Under the pieces are notes generated by a model. That model did not search any database, had not been told where the DNA came from, and saw only the letters and a list, made by a program, of their open reading frames with translations. DNA of 64,000 nucleotides, from positions 114,413 to 178,412 of the forward strand of contig NZ_KQ033915.1 in assembly GCF_000969835.1 (NCBI RefSeq), in the 5' to 3' direction. The position numbers were made by a program, and so were the translations under genes. Below are positions 53,525 through 61,912 of the stretch, piece after piece. Numbering within the stretch: the first letter of the stretch is position 1; each line of letters begins with the position of its first letter. The stretch is from Parabacteroides goldsteinii DSM 19448 = WAL 12034. Lineage in GTDB: Bacteria > Bacteroidota > Bacteroidia > Bacteroidales > Tannerellaceae.

Positions 53525-55465
53525 ATGAGTTATCTTAAATTTGACAAGACTCTTATGACAAACCTGGAGGAGTCTCTACCAAGGGAGATTCTTCGTACGA
53601 ATCGTTCGGGAGCCTATCACTGTACAACTATCGCGGATTGTAATACGCGAAAGTATCATGGATTACTTGTCATTCCGGTGCCAGAACTAGATGATGAAAA
53701 CCATGTGTTGCTATCATCGTTGGATGAAACGGTTATACAGCATGGGGCTGAATTTAATTTAGGTCTCCATAAGTATCAGGGTGATAACTATAGTCCGAAC
53801 GGGCATAAATACATCCGTGAATTTGAATGTGAGAAAGTACCGACAACAATCTACAGAGTAGGTGGAGTTGTTTTGAAAAAAGAAAAGCTTTTTGTTCATC
53901 ATGAAAACCGGATTTTGATTCGGTATACATTGTTGGATGCGCATTCTGCTACAACCTTGCGTTTGCGTCCGTTTTTAGCTTTTCGTAGTGTACGTGAATA
54001 TACCCATGAGAATTCACAGGCTAGTCGTGAGTATCAGGTTGTCACAAACGGTATTAAGACATGTATGTATCCGGGATATCCCGAATTGTACATGCAGTTA
54101 AATAAAAAGAATGAGTTCCATTTTCAACCGGACTGGTATCGTGGTATCGAATATCCGAAAGAACAGGAGAGAGGGTATGATTTCAATGAAGACCTTTATG
54201 TTCCCGGGTATTTTGAAGTAGATATCAAAAAGGGTGAAAGTATTGTTTTCTCCGGAGGTGTTTCCGAGACGGGTACACGTGCGTTGAAAAAGACGTTTGA
54301 AGAAGAAATGGAAGAGCGTACTCCGCGTGATACATTTAAACATTGTCTGATCAATGCTGCTCATCAATTTCTGAATAAGCAGGGTGACGAGTTTTATATT
54401 CTGGCCGGTTATCCCTGGTTTAAGTGCCGTGCCCGCGACATGTTTATATCCTTGCCGGGACTGACGCTGGCTATCAACGAAAAGTCCAAATTTGAGCTTG
54501 TGATGGAAACAGCCCGTAAAGCTTTGTATGCTTTCATGAATAATGAACCGAGCCACCTACGGGTTTATGAAATGGATCATCCCGATATTTTACTTTGGGC
54601 TGTGTGGTGTATCCAGCAGTATGCTAAGATGGTGTCACGCGATGCATGTCGTGAGAAATATGGTGTATTGTTGGAGGATATCATGGCATTTATTTGCAGT
54701 AATAAACATCCTAATCTGTCTTTACTTGACAACGGTTTGTTGTATACTCGCGGAACAGAGAAGGCTGTTACATGGATGAACTCTACAGCTAATGGGCGAC
54801 CGGTAATACCTCGGACTGGTTTTGTTGTAGAAATTAATACTTTGTGGTATAATGCCCTATGTTTTGTAGGCGAATTGCTGGGTGAGGCAGGAAATGAACA
54901 ATTAAGTACTGAATTATCTGTTTTGGCTGAAAGAAGCGGTAAGTCGTTTCTCGAAACATTTTTGAACGAGTACGGTTATTTGTTAGATTATGTAGATGGA
55001 AATATGATGGACTGGAGTGTCCGTCCTAATATGATATTTGCCGTAGCTTTGGATTATTCTCCTTTGAATGCCAGCCAGAAAAAAGGAGTACTTGATATTG
55101 TAACGAAAGAATTACTTACGCCAAAAGGTCTTCGTTCGTTGAGCCCGAAGAGCGGAGGTTATAATCCGAATTATGTAGGGCCTCAGATTCAGCGCGATTA
55201 TGCCTATCATCAAGGTACTGCATGGCCATGGTTGGCAGGTTTTTATTTCGAAGCTTATCTTCGTATTTATAAAATGAGTGCCTTGGGTTTTATTGAACGC
55301 TATTTGATCGGTTATGAAGATGAGATGTCTTCTCACTGTATCGGATCTATTTCTGAACTGTTTGATGGAAATCCTCCTTTCAAAGGACGCGGTGCTGTTT
55401 CTTTTGCTATGAATGTGGCAGAAATATTGCGAGTGTTATATTTATTGAGTAAATACAATTATTAA
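53525..55465 (+). CDS. Glycogen debranching enzyme (amylo-alpha-1,6-glucosidase type)
   Basis: The 646-residue protein has the GDE N-terminal beta domain (LKFDKTLMTNLEESLPREIL, RTNRSGAYHCTTIADCNTRK-like start, KYHGLLVIPV) and an (alpha/alpha)6 catalytic domain (ILAGYPWFKCRARDMFISLPGL, GFVVEINTLWYNAL, DWSVRPNMIFAVAL, YHQGTAWPWLAG). It removes alpha-1,6 branches of glycogen. ATG 53525 is preferred over 53423, since the extra 34 residues are hydrophobic and unlike the family. It is the first gene of a three-gene glycogen cluster. Confidence 0.92.
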   Translation: MSYLKFDKTLMTNLEESLPREILRTNRSGAYHCTTIADCNTRKYHGLLVIPVPELDDENHVLLSSLDETVIQHGAEFNLGLHKYQGDNYSPNGHKYIREFECEKVPTTIYRVGGVVLKKEKLFVHHENRILIRYTLLDAHSATTLRLRPFLAFRSVREYTHENSQASREYQVVTNGIKTCMYPGYPELYMQLNKKNEFHFQPDWYRGIEYPKEQERGYDFNEDLYVPGYFEVDIKKGESIVFSGGVSETGTRALKKTFEEEMEERTPRDTFKHCLINAAHQFLNKQGDEFYILAGYPWFKCRARDMFISLPGLTLAINEKSKFELVMETARKALYAFMNNEPSHLRVYEMDHPDILLWAVWCIQQYAKMVSRDACREKYGVLLEDIMAFICSNKHPNLSLLDNGLLYTRGTEKAVTWMNSTANGRPVIPRTGFVVEINTLWYNALCFVGELLGEAGNEQLSTELSVLAERSGKSFLETFLNEYGYLLDYVDGNMMDWSVRPNMIFAVALDYSPLNASQKKGVLDIVTKELLTPKGLRSLSPKSGGYNPNYVGPQIQRDYAYHQGTAWPWLAGFYFEAYLRIYKMSALGFIERYLIGYEDEMSSHCIGSISELFDGNPPFKGRGAVSFAMNVAEILRVLYLLSKYNY

Positions 55466-55466
55466 T

Positions 55467-55474
55467 AGGAGGAG
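55467..55474 (+). promoter_or_regulatory. Strong Shine-Dalgarno site of the GT4 gene
   Basis: AGGAGGAG is located 5 nt before ATG 55480, almost a perfect complement to the 16S tail and unusually strong for this phylum. Confidence 0.6.
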
Positions 55475-55479
55475 CCAAT

Positions 55480-56748
55480 ATGAAAGTATTAATGTTTGGA
55501 TGGGAATTTCCTCCCAAAATATATGGTGGTCTTGCTGTAGCATCCTATGGGATTACAAAAGGATTGAGTTTGCAGGGAGATGTAGAAACGACTTTCTGTC
55601 TTCCGAAGCCGACCGGGGAAGAAGAAGGTTTTTTGAATATCATCGGTATGAACCAGGTGCCGATTGTGTGGCGTGATGTCGATTATAACTATGTCAAGTC
55701 GCGGTTGCCTCATTATATGACGCCGGAGCAGTATTATGCTTTTCGCGATCATATTTATGCCGACTTTTCTCATATGCATGTCAATGATTTGGGATGTATG
55801 GAATTTGCCGGGGGATATCCGGGTAATCTTCATGATGAGATCAATAATTTTTCTATTATAGCCGGAGTTATAGCTCGGCAACAGCAGTTCGATATAATTC
55901 ATGCGCATGACTGGCTGACTTATCCGGCAGGTGTGCATGCGAAGCTGGTAAGTGGAAAACCATTATGTATCCATGTTCATGCGACTGATTTTGACCGTTC
56001 GCGTGGAAAGGTGAATCCAACCGTGTATGCGATGGAGAAGAACGGTATGGATCATGCAGATTGTATCATGTGTGTATCGGAACTGACTCGTCAGACGGTT
56101 ATCCGTGAATATCATCAGGATCCCCGTAAATGTTTTGCTATGCACAATGCCGTTTATCCGCTTTCGCAGGAGTTGCTGGATATACCTCGTCCGGAGCATC
56201 CGAAAGAAAAAGTGGTTACGTTCCTTGGACGTATCACGATGCAGAAAGGACCGGAATATTTTGTAGAAGCGGCAGCTTTGGTATTGAAACGCTCACGCAA
56301 TATCCGTTTCGTAATGGCGGGTTCGGGTGATATGTTGAATGCCATGATCAATTTGGCCGCTGAGCGCGGTATTGCCGATCGTTTCCATTTTCCGGGTTTT
56401 CAACGTGGACGCCAGGTGTATGAAGCATATAAAAACAGTGATGTGTTCGTGATGCCTTCCGTTTCCGAGCCATTCGGTATTGCTCCGTTGGAAGCGATGC
56501 AGTGCGGAACACCTTCTATTATCTCAAAGCAGTCCGGATGCGGTGAAATTCTTGATAAAGTGATTAAAACAGATTATTGGGATATCAATGCAATGGCCGA
56601 CGCTATTTATTCTCTTTGTACGAATGAATCTCTTTTCAAATACCTTCAGGAAGAAGGAAAGAAGGAGGTCGATGGCATTACGTGGGAAAAAGTCGGTTTG
56701 CGAATCCGAGCACTTTATGAGGAAGTTTTAAAGAATTACGGTAAATAA
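55480..56748 (+). CDS. Family 4 glycosyltransferase (glycogen synthase-like)
   Basis: The 422-residue GT-B enzyme starts MKVLMFGWEFPPKIYGGLAV, the glycogen/starch-synthase type of N terminus. It contains IIHAHDWLTYPAGVHAK, VVTFLGRITMQKGPEYFVEAA, SVSEPFGIAPLEAMQCGTP (E..E motif) and a nucleotide-sugar site. It should elongate alpha-1,4-glucan with ADP- or UDP-glucose. It is 14 nt after the debranching gene and 17 nt before the GH57 gene, in one operon. Confidence 0.9.
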   Translation: MKVLMFGWEFPPKIYGGLAVASYGITKGLSLQGDVETTFCLPKPTGEEEGFLNIIGMNQVPIVWRDVDYNYVKSRLPHYMTPEQYYAFRDHIYADFSHMHVNDLGCMEFAGGYPGNLHDEINNFSIIAGVIARQQQFDIIHAHDWLTYPAGVHAKLVSGKPLCIHVHATDFDRSRGKVNPTVYAMEKNGMDHADCIMCVSELTRQTVIREYHQDPRKCFAMHNAVYPLSQELLDIPRPEHPKEKVVTFLGRITMQKGPEYFVEAAALVLKRSRNIRFVMAGSGDMLNAMINLAAERGIADRFHFPGFQRGRQVYEAYKNSDVFVMPSVSEPFGIAPLEAMQCGTPSIISKQSGCGEILDKVIKTDYWDINAMADAIYSLCTNESLFKYLQEEGKKEVDGITWEKVGLRIRALYEEVLKNYGK

Positions 56749-56765
56749 TAAAACAATAACTAGAT

Positions 56766-58064
56766 ATGAAAACAATCTGTCTTTATTTTGAAATACATCA
56801 AATCATTCATCTGAAACGTTATCGCTGCTTTGATATAGGTACCGATCATTACTACTATGATGATTATGAAAATGAACGCAGTATCAGTGATATTGCAGCA
56901 CGTTCGTATATTCCTGCTCTGACAACATTGCTTGAAATGGCAAAAGAGAATGGTGGGGCATTTAAAGTTGCATTTTCAATCTCTGGTGTGGCCATGGAGC
57001 AATTGGAGGTATATGCCCCCAGAGTGATCGAACTGTTGCATCAGTTGAATGATACCGGTTGCTGTGAGTTCTTGTGTGAACCTTATTCGCACGGTTTGTC
57101 TTCATTGGCTAATGAAGAGTGTTTCCGGGAAGAGGTAGACCGTATGAAGAAAAAGATCAAACAGGTATTCGGACAAACTCCGAAAGTGTTCCGTAATTCA
57201 AGCTTGATCTATTCGAATGAAATCGGTGCTTTGGTTGCCAGCATGGGATTTAAAGGTATGTTGACGGAAGGTGCTAAGCATGTTTTAGGTTGGAAGAGCG
57301 CTCATTATTTATATCATTGTGCATATAACCCGAATCTGAAGTTGTTGCTTCGTGATTTCAAATTGTCGGATGATATTAGTTTGCGTTTTTCTAATTCAAG
57401 TTGGAGTGAGTATCCATTGTTTGCTGATAAGTATATGGATTGGATTGCTGCATTTCCTGAAGAAGAGCAGGTTATCAATATATTTATGGAACTTGGGGCT
57501 TTGGGAATTGCCCAACCGTTATCTTCTAATATCTTGAGTTTTATCAAAGCATTGCCTGCTTGTGCAAAAGAAAGAGGTATTACGTTCTCTACACCGACAG
57601 ATATTGTGACTAAATTGAAATCAGTGGATCAGGTTGATGTCCCTTATCCGATGTCGTGGATAGATGAAGAAAGAGATATCAGTTGTTGGTTGGGTAATGT
57701 GATGCAGCGTGAAGCATTCAATAAGCTTTATAGTGTGGCAGAACGTGTTCATTTGTGTGATGACCGTCGTATCAAGCAAGACTGGGATTATTTGCAGGCA
57801 AGTAATAATTTCCGTTTCATGACTACAAAGAATACGGGGATTTGGTTGAATCGTGGTATCTATGATTCTCCTTATGATGCATTTACAAACTATATGAATA
57901 TCCTGGGAGATTTTATTAGTCGTGTGAATGCTTTGTACCCAATTGATGTGGATAATGAAGAATTAAATTCATTATTGACTACAATTAAGAATCAGGGTAT
58001 TGAGATTGAGACACTTCAGAAAGAAGTCGATAAGTTGAAAAAGAAGGCTGCAAAGAAGAAATAA
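56766..58064 (+). CDS. GH57 glycoside hydrolase (alpha-amylase/4-alpha-glucanotransferase type)
   Basis: The 432-residue protein begins MKTICLYFEIHQIIHLKRYR and has GH57 landmarks: GAFKVAFSISGVAMEQL, the nucleophile region FLCEPYSHGLSSL (Glu), PKVFRNSSLIYSNEIG, and FMELGALGI with the acid/base candidate region later (PMSWIDEERDISCWLGN). The C terminus is a short coiled coil rich in Lys. Some GH57 members branch glycogen, and this could equally be a branching enzyme. It is the last gene of the glycogen operon. Confidence 0.85.
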   Translation: MKTICLYFEIHQIIHLKRYRCFDIGTDHYYYDDYENERSISDIAARSYIPALTTLLEMAKENGGAFKVAFSISGVAMEQLEVYAPRVIELLHQLNDTGCCEFLCEPYSHGLSSLANEECFREEVDRMKKKIKQVFGQTPKVFRNSSLIYSNEIGALVASMGFKGMLTEGAKHVLGWKSAHYLYHCAYNPNLKLLLRDFKLSDDISLRFSNSSWSEYPLFADKYMDWIAAFPEEEQVINIFMELGALGIAQPLSSNILSFIKALPACAKERGITFSTPTDIVTKLKSVDQVDVPYPMSWIDEERDISCWLGNVMQREAFNKLYSVAERVHLCDDRRIKQDWDYLQASNNFRFMTTKNTGIWLNRGIYDSPYDAFTNYMNILGDFISRVNALYPIDVDNEELNSLLTTIKNQGIEIETLQKEVDKLKKKAAKKK

Positions 58065-58081
58065 TATAATAGCCTTTCATA

Positions 58082-58121
58082 AAAAAAAGCGGATAATTTT
58101 TTTTGATTATCCGCTTTTTTA
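58082..58121 (+). terminator. Bidirectional terminator after the glycogen operon
   Basis: AAAAAGCGGATAA and TTATCCGCTTTTT form a perfect long stem with T tracts on both strands. Confidence 0.85.
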
Positions 58122-58135
58122 TGAATTTAAAATTA

Positions 58136-59518
58136 TTACTTATATTCCGTTGTTGTTATGACAATTTTTGTCGCTTCTTTTGTTTTGAGCAACTTGACTC
58201 CGGAAGGAAGTAAATAATTATTTATTGCCGTAGTGTATGTTTGGGATTGTCCGTAGTAGCTGTTTGATTGACCTGTAAGACGTTCAACCGGAACCAAAAG
58301 CAATACCATATCCTTGTCAGGATTATTCTTTATATGTTCCTGCATCAGATTGGAGATATTATCATACGAATAAGATCGACTACTAGTACTGTAACTAGCA
58401 AGGAATGATGTTTTTTTATCTTCTATCTTATTATTCACAAAGAAAGTAGCCAAGGAATCTTTAGGCAGCAACAGTAAATTTGAAGGAGCAGAAAGAGCCC
58501 ATTGCCAGTTTTCCTGCGGCAGTGCTTTTATTGTCAGAGGTATATTGTTGATAACACGGTCTCCGATTCTTTCAACTATATCCTGGGCAGGAATTGTTAA
58601 TTGTGTATATACACCTGCCGGTGTTTTCAGATAAGCAATTGAATCATTTTCCTCTAACAACGAAGTCAAATCTGTATTTTTGAAACGGTTCAATTGCAAT
58701 ACTTCTTTGGTTACATTGAACGTTTCATTGGAATATGCGGTGGAATCCTGACCCTGGCTGCCTTTCAAATTGTACTTATAGTAGATCGAGAAAGTTGAAT
58801 AGGTAATTTGCAGAATATTACCGCTACCATATGTATTTGTTATATACAATCCGGGGAAGAATTTATTAAAGTTCTCCTGGCTGCTGAAAGTACTTGGATT
58901 TTTGATTGATTCATCGTAGAACTTCTGACCGAACTCCTTAGGCATCCGGATTGTAACGGTCGGAATATAAGTGCGATCACCATTAGAATCAATGGCATTA
59001 CGAATGCTGTCAGGCACAGAATTATCATATGCAGTATATGTTTGCATGCCCAATGAATTCTGCATGTCACAATACTCCAACGGATCGAAGTTCGTATAAA
59101 AATCTCTTTCCAGTTCTTTGTCTACCAAATATATCTGGGCACGCATAGGTGCTAAAGAATCACCTACCCAGGCACCGTTCTGATACATGATTTTAAAATC
59201 GATAGAGTCAATCTGTCCATTAATAGGTTCATGCTTAAACTTGAAGTCATCCGGACAGTAAAACTGGCAGATGTAATCAGATTTCACGTTACCATATAAC
59301 GGATCATAGAACTCCCCGAGAAGTCCATTAGTAGTTCTTGCATATACCGAATCCATCAGCAAAGTTGTCGCTTGCATCTGGAAAGTATCTACATATACGG
59401 GCATTTTGTCTCCGTCAGGCTGAATTGTCGAGCCAACCAGATTCAAATCATCACTACACCCACTCAGGATTGTTACTCCTAAGCCCAGGCCAATTAATAA
59501 AGGCTTGATCTTCATCAT
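58136..59518 (-). CDS. DUF4270 family lipoprotein
   Basis: The 460-residue protein has a lipoprotein signal (ILSGC, Cys21) and then the DUF4270 pattern beginning DLNLVGSTIQPDGDKMPVYVDTF, with LLGEFYDPLYGNVKSDYICQF and repeating beta strands. The family is large in Bacteroidetes and its function is unknown. It follows the GT5 gene by 10 nt in the same direction, a pairing that suggests co-expression. It faces the glycogen operon across a shared terminator. Confidence 0.87.
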   Translation of the reverse strand: MMKIKPLLIGLGLGVTILSGCSDDLNLVGSTIQPDGDKMPVYVDTFQMQATTLLMDSVYARTTNGLLGEFYDPLYGNVKSDYICQFYCPDDFKFKHEPINGQIDSIDFKIMYQNGAWVGDSLAPMRAQIYLVDKELERDFYTNFDPLEYCDMQNSLGMQTYTAYDNSVPDSIRNAIDSNGDRTYIPTVTIRMPKEFGQKFYDESIKNPSTFSSQENFNKFFPGLYITNTYGSGNILQITYSTFSIYYKYNLKGSQGQDSTAYSNETFNVTKEVLQLNRFKNTDLTSLLEENDSIAYLKTPAGVYTQLTIPAQDIVERIGDRVINNIPLTIKALPQENWQWALSAPSNLLLLPKDSLATFFVNNKIEDKKTSFLASYSTSSRSYSYDNISNLMQEHIKNNPDKDMVLLLVPVERLTGQSNSYYGQSQTYTTAINNYLLPSGVKLLKTKEATKIVITTTEYK

Positions 59519-59528
59519 TTTCTCTCAC

Positions 59529-60347
59529 TTATTTAGAATCTAATACGACATCGTAAAATTCGTTGAATGCATCCATATAAGTTTCCGGCGACTGATAAGG
59601 AAGGAACGGAGTATCTTTCTTGGTTGCAATATAGTCCAGTACATCCTGGTTGATCGTTTCACTACCTTGTATCACACCGTCAGCCATATCGATAGCCAGT
59701 TTCGTCAAGCCGACAAAGCTGGTATCAGCCTTAATGCCTTTCAGGTCGCTGTCTTTGGCTCCGTCTGTTTTCAGTTTCTGAGCCAGTTCTTTTCTTAACG
59801 GTGTTTTAAAATCATCATTATAAATAGAATAGACTATTTTTGCATTTTTAAGACATGGATCATCTGCATACATTCTTTTTATGTATAATGCAGTCAGTGC
59901 AGATATCCATCCGTGGCAGTGGATCACATCCGGTATCCAGCGAAGTTTCTTCACTGTTTCCAGTACTCCACGTACATAGAAGATCGAACGGTCGTCGTTA
60001 TCTTCGTATTCATTTCCCTCTTCATCGCTGACAGTATGTTTACGCTGGAAGAAGTCTTCATTATCAATGAAGTACACCTGCATGCGTGCGGCCTGAATGG
60101 ATGCTACCTTAATGATTAGCGGATGATCCGTATCATCAATGATAAGGTTCATACCCGACAGGCGGATCACTTCGTGCAACTGATTGCGTCGCTCGTTGAT
60201 ATTTCCGAATTTAGGCATGAAAGTTCTGATTTCGCGACCACGCTCCTGAATGCCTTGCGGCAGATTCCTGCATATTGTTGCAATCTCAGATTCGGGAAGG
60301 TAGGGTGTTATTTCTTGAGCTATAAACAAGATTTTTTTTGCATCCAT
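59529..60347 (-). CDS. Single-domain glycogen/starch synthase-like protein (GT5 N-terminal half)
   Basis: The 272-residue protein contains KKILFIAQEITPYLPESEIA, MPKFGNINERRNQLHEVI, VYFIDNEDFFQRK and PDVIHCHGWISALTALYIK, which match the N-terminal Rossmann domain of GT5 glycogen synthases. The C-terminal domain with the ADP-glucose KxGxxxE site is missing; a normal enzyme is about 480 aa. No frame-shifted remnant is visible downstream. It may bind glucan or primer, or pair with another subunit. The start at 60347 is chosen because TATCTTTG on the minus strand lies upstream at 60376-60383. Confidence 0.82.
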   Translation of the reverse strand: MDAKKILFIAQEITPYLPESEIATICRNLPQGIQERGREIRTFMPKFGNINERRNQLHEVIRLSGMNLIIDDTDHPLIIKVASIQAARMQVYFIDNEDFFQRKHTVSDEEGNEYEDNDDRSIFYVRGVLETVKKLRWIPDVIHCHGWISALTALYIKRMYADDPCLKNAKIVYSIYNDDFKTPLRKELAQKLKTDGAKDSDLKGIKADTSFVGLTKLAIDMADGVIQGSETINQDVLDYIATKKDTPFLPYQSPETYMDAFNEFYDVVLDSK

Positions 60348-60375
60348 TCTGTAAACTAGTTTTATAAAGACGGCA

Positions 60376-60383
60376 CAAAGATA
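60376..60383 (-). promoter_or_regulatory. -7 element of the GT5-like/DUF4270 unit
   Basis: The minus strand reads TATCTTTG, 28 bp before ATG 60347 and downstream of the longer in-frame start at 60398. Confidence 0.6.
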
Positions 60384-60447
60384 ATAAATTTCTTTCATTT
60401 ACCGTAATTATTTATTTGCTTTGCACCGTCAATAAGCATCTAAAAAG

Positions 60448-61290
60448 ATGAAAATAGTAAACAGCATTCAAGAATTGAAGCGTTATCTTGCCGAAGAAAG
60501 GCAGCATAACAAGCAAATAGGCTTTGTTCCCACCATGGGAGCATTACACAACGGACACCTGAGCCTGGTTAAGCGTTGCGTGGAAGAAAACGATGTGTGC
60601 GTTGTCAGCGTTTTCGTAAATCCGACCCAGTTTAACGACAAAAATGATTTAGCGACTTATCCCCGCACGTTGGATAAGGACTGTGCATTATTGGAACCGG
60701 CCGGTTGTGATTATGTTTTTGCTCCGACAGAGGCGGAGATGTATCCTGAACCGGATACCCGCACATTTGATTTCGGAACAGTCTCGGCCGTGATGGAAGG
60801 GGCGCGCCGTCCGGGACATTTTAACGGGGTGGCCCAGATTGTCAGCAAGCTGTTTTATGCCGTAGAGCCGGATAATGCCTACTTCGGAGAAAAAGACTTC
60901 CAGCAGATCGCTGTCATCCGTGCCATGGTAAAACAGTTGAATATCCCTGTAAAGATTAACGCCTGCCCGATTTTGCGTGAGGACGACGGGTTGGCTTTAA
61001 GCAGTCGTAACGTTCGTTTAACACCGGAACAACGTCAAAAAGCACCGTTAATAGCACGTACGTTAAAAGAAAGTACTAACTTTGCAGCCGGAAAAAGCGT
61101 ACAGGAGGTTATTGATTATGTTGTGAATACGATTAATGCCGACCCTGTTATGCGGGTGGAATATTATGAAATCGTAGACGGAAACACCATGGAGTCGATC
61201 AAAAACTGGTCGGATACCGATTATGCAGTCGGCTGTATCACGGTCTATTGCGGTGAAGTTCGCCTGATTGATAATATAAAGTATAAGTAG
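60448..61290 (+). CDS. panC: Pantothenate synthetase
   Basis: PanC joins pantoate and beta-alanine using ATP. The 280-residue protein has [16 protein letters not shown] (HxGH motif), [41 protein letters not shown] and [16 protein letters not shown] (KMSKS-like loop). It is divergent from the GT5 gene and 154 bp upstream of panD, with a 22-bp repeat array between the two pan genes. Confidence 0.96.
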   Translation: MKIVNSIQELKRYLAEERQHNKQIGFVPTMGALHNGHLSLVKRCVEENDVCVVSVFVNPTQFNDKNDLATYPRTLDKDCALLEPAGCDYVFAPTEAEMYPEPDTRTFDFGTVSAVMEGARRPGHFNGVAQIVSKLFYAVEPDNAYFGEKDFQQIAVIRAMVKQLNIPVKINACPILREDDGLALSSRNVRLTPEQRQKAPLIARTLKESTNFAAGKSVQEVIDYVVNTINADPVMRVEYYEIVDGNTMESIKNWSDTDYAVGCITVYCGEVRLIDNIKYK

Positions 61291-61320
61291 CTGATAAATA
61301 AGGTGATTGCCTTTTCGAAA

Positions 61321-61408
61321 AAAAGTCAGGACTTTTGAGTTTAAAAGTCCCTTATTTTGAAAACAAAAGTCCCTTATTTTAAATGCAAAAGACCCTACTT
61401 TCGTTTGA
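61321..61408. repeat. 22-bp tandem array 5 (four units, AAAAGTC core)
   Basis: Units start at 61321, 61343, 61365 and 61387. Three begin AAAAGTC and the fourth AAAAGAC. Units 2 and 3 agree through AAAAGTCCCTTATTTT. The array separates panC from panD. Confidence 0.88.
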
Positions 61409-61444
61409 GGGACATTTAATGGTAATCAAATTATACAGAAAACG

Positions 61445-61795
61445 ATGTTTATAGAGGTAGTTAAATCAAAGATTCACCGGGTGACGGTAACAGAAGCTAA
61501 TCTGAATTATATCGGTAGTATCACTATCGACGAAGATTTGCTGGATGCCGCCAACCTGATTGCCAATGAGAAGGTGGCTATTGTGAACAACAATAACGGT
61601 GAACGTTTTGAAACGTATATCATTAAAGGCGAACGCGGTTCGGGCGTGATTTGTCTGAACGGTGCAGCAGCCCGCAAGGCACAGCCTGGCGATATCATCA
61701 TTATCATGTCGTATGCCATGATGGATTTTGAAGAAGCCAAAACATTTAAACCGGCTGTTGTGTTTCCCGATACAGCAACGAATAGACTGATATAG
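61445..61795 (+). CDS. panD: Aspartate 1-decarboxylase proenzyme
   Basis: PanD makes beta-alanine for pantothenate. The 116-residue proenzyme cuts itself at Gly24-Ser25 (NYIGSITID) to form the pyruvoyl group on Ser25. The family pattern is otherwise complete: [39 protein letters not shown] and [13 protein letters not shown]. It works directly with panC and probably shares its regulation, unless the intervening repeats terminate or separate transcription. Confidence 0.96.
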   Translation: MFIEVVKSKIHRVTVTEANLNYIGSITIDEDLLDAANLIANEKVAIVNNNNGERFETYIIKGERGSGVICLNGAAARKAQPGDIIIIMSYAMMDFEEAKTFKPAVVFPDTATNRLI

Positions 61796-61837
61796 AGCAT
61801 CGGTAGCAGCATTTAGAATGTTTTTAAACAACAATAA

Positions 61838-61869
61838 AGAAGCTCGCCGGTTGCCGGCGGGCTTTTTTT
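61838..61869 (+). terminator. Intrinsic terminator of panD
   Basis: AAGCTCGCCGG and CCGGCGGGCTT stem with a 3-nt loop and a long T tract. Confidence 0.9.
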
Positions 61870-61912
61870 ATGGTCTTGTGTTTCCCCATTTAGAAAATAA
61901 TAAGAGTAGAAT

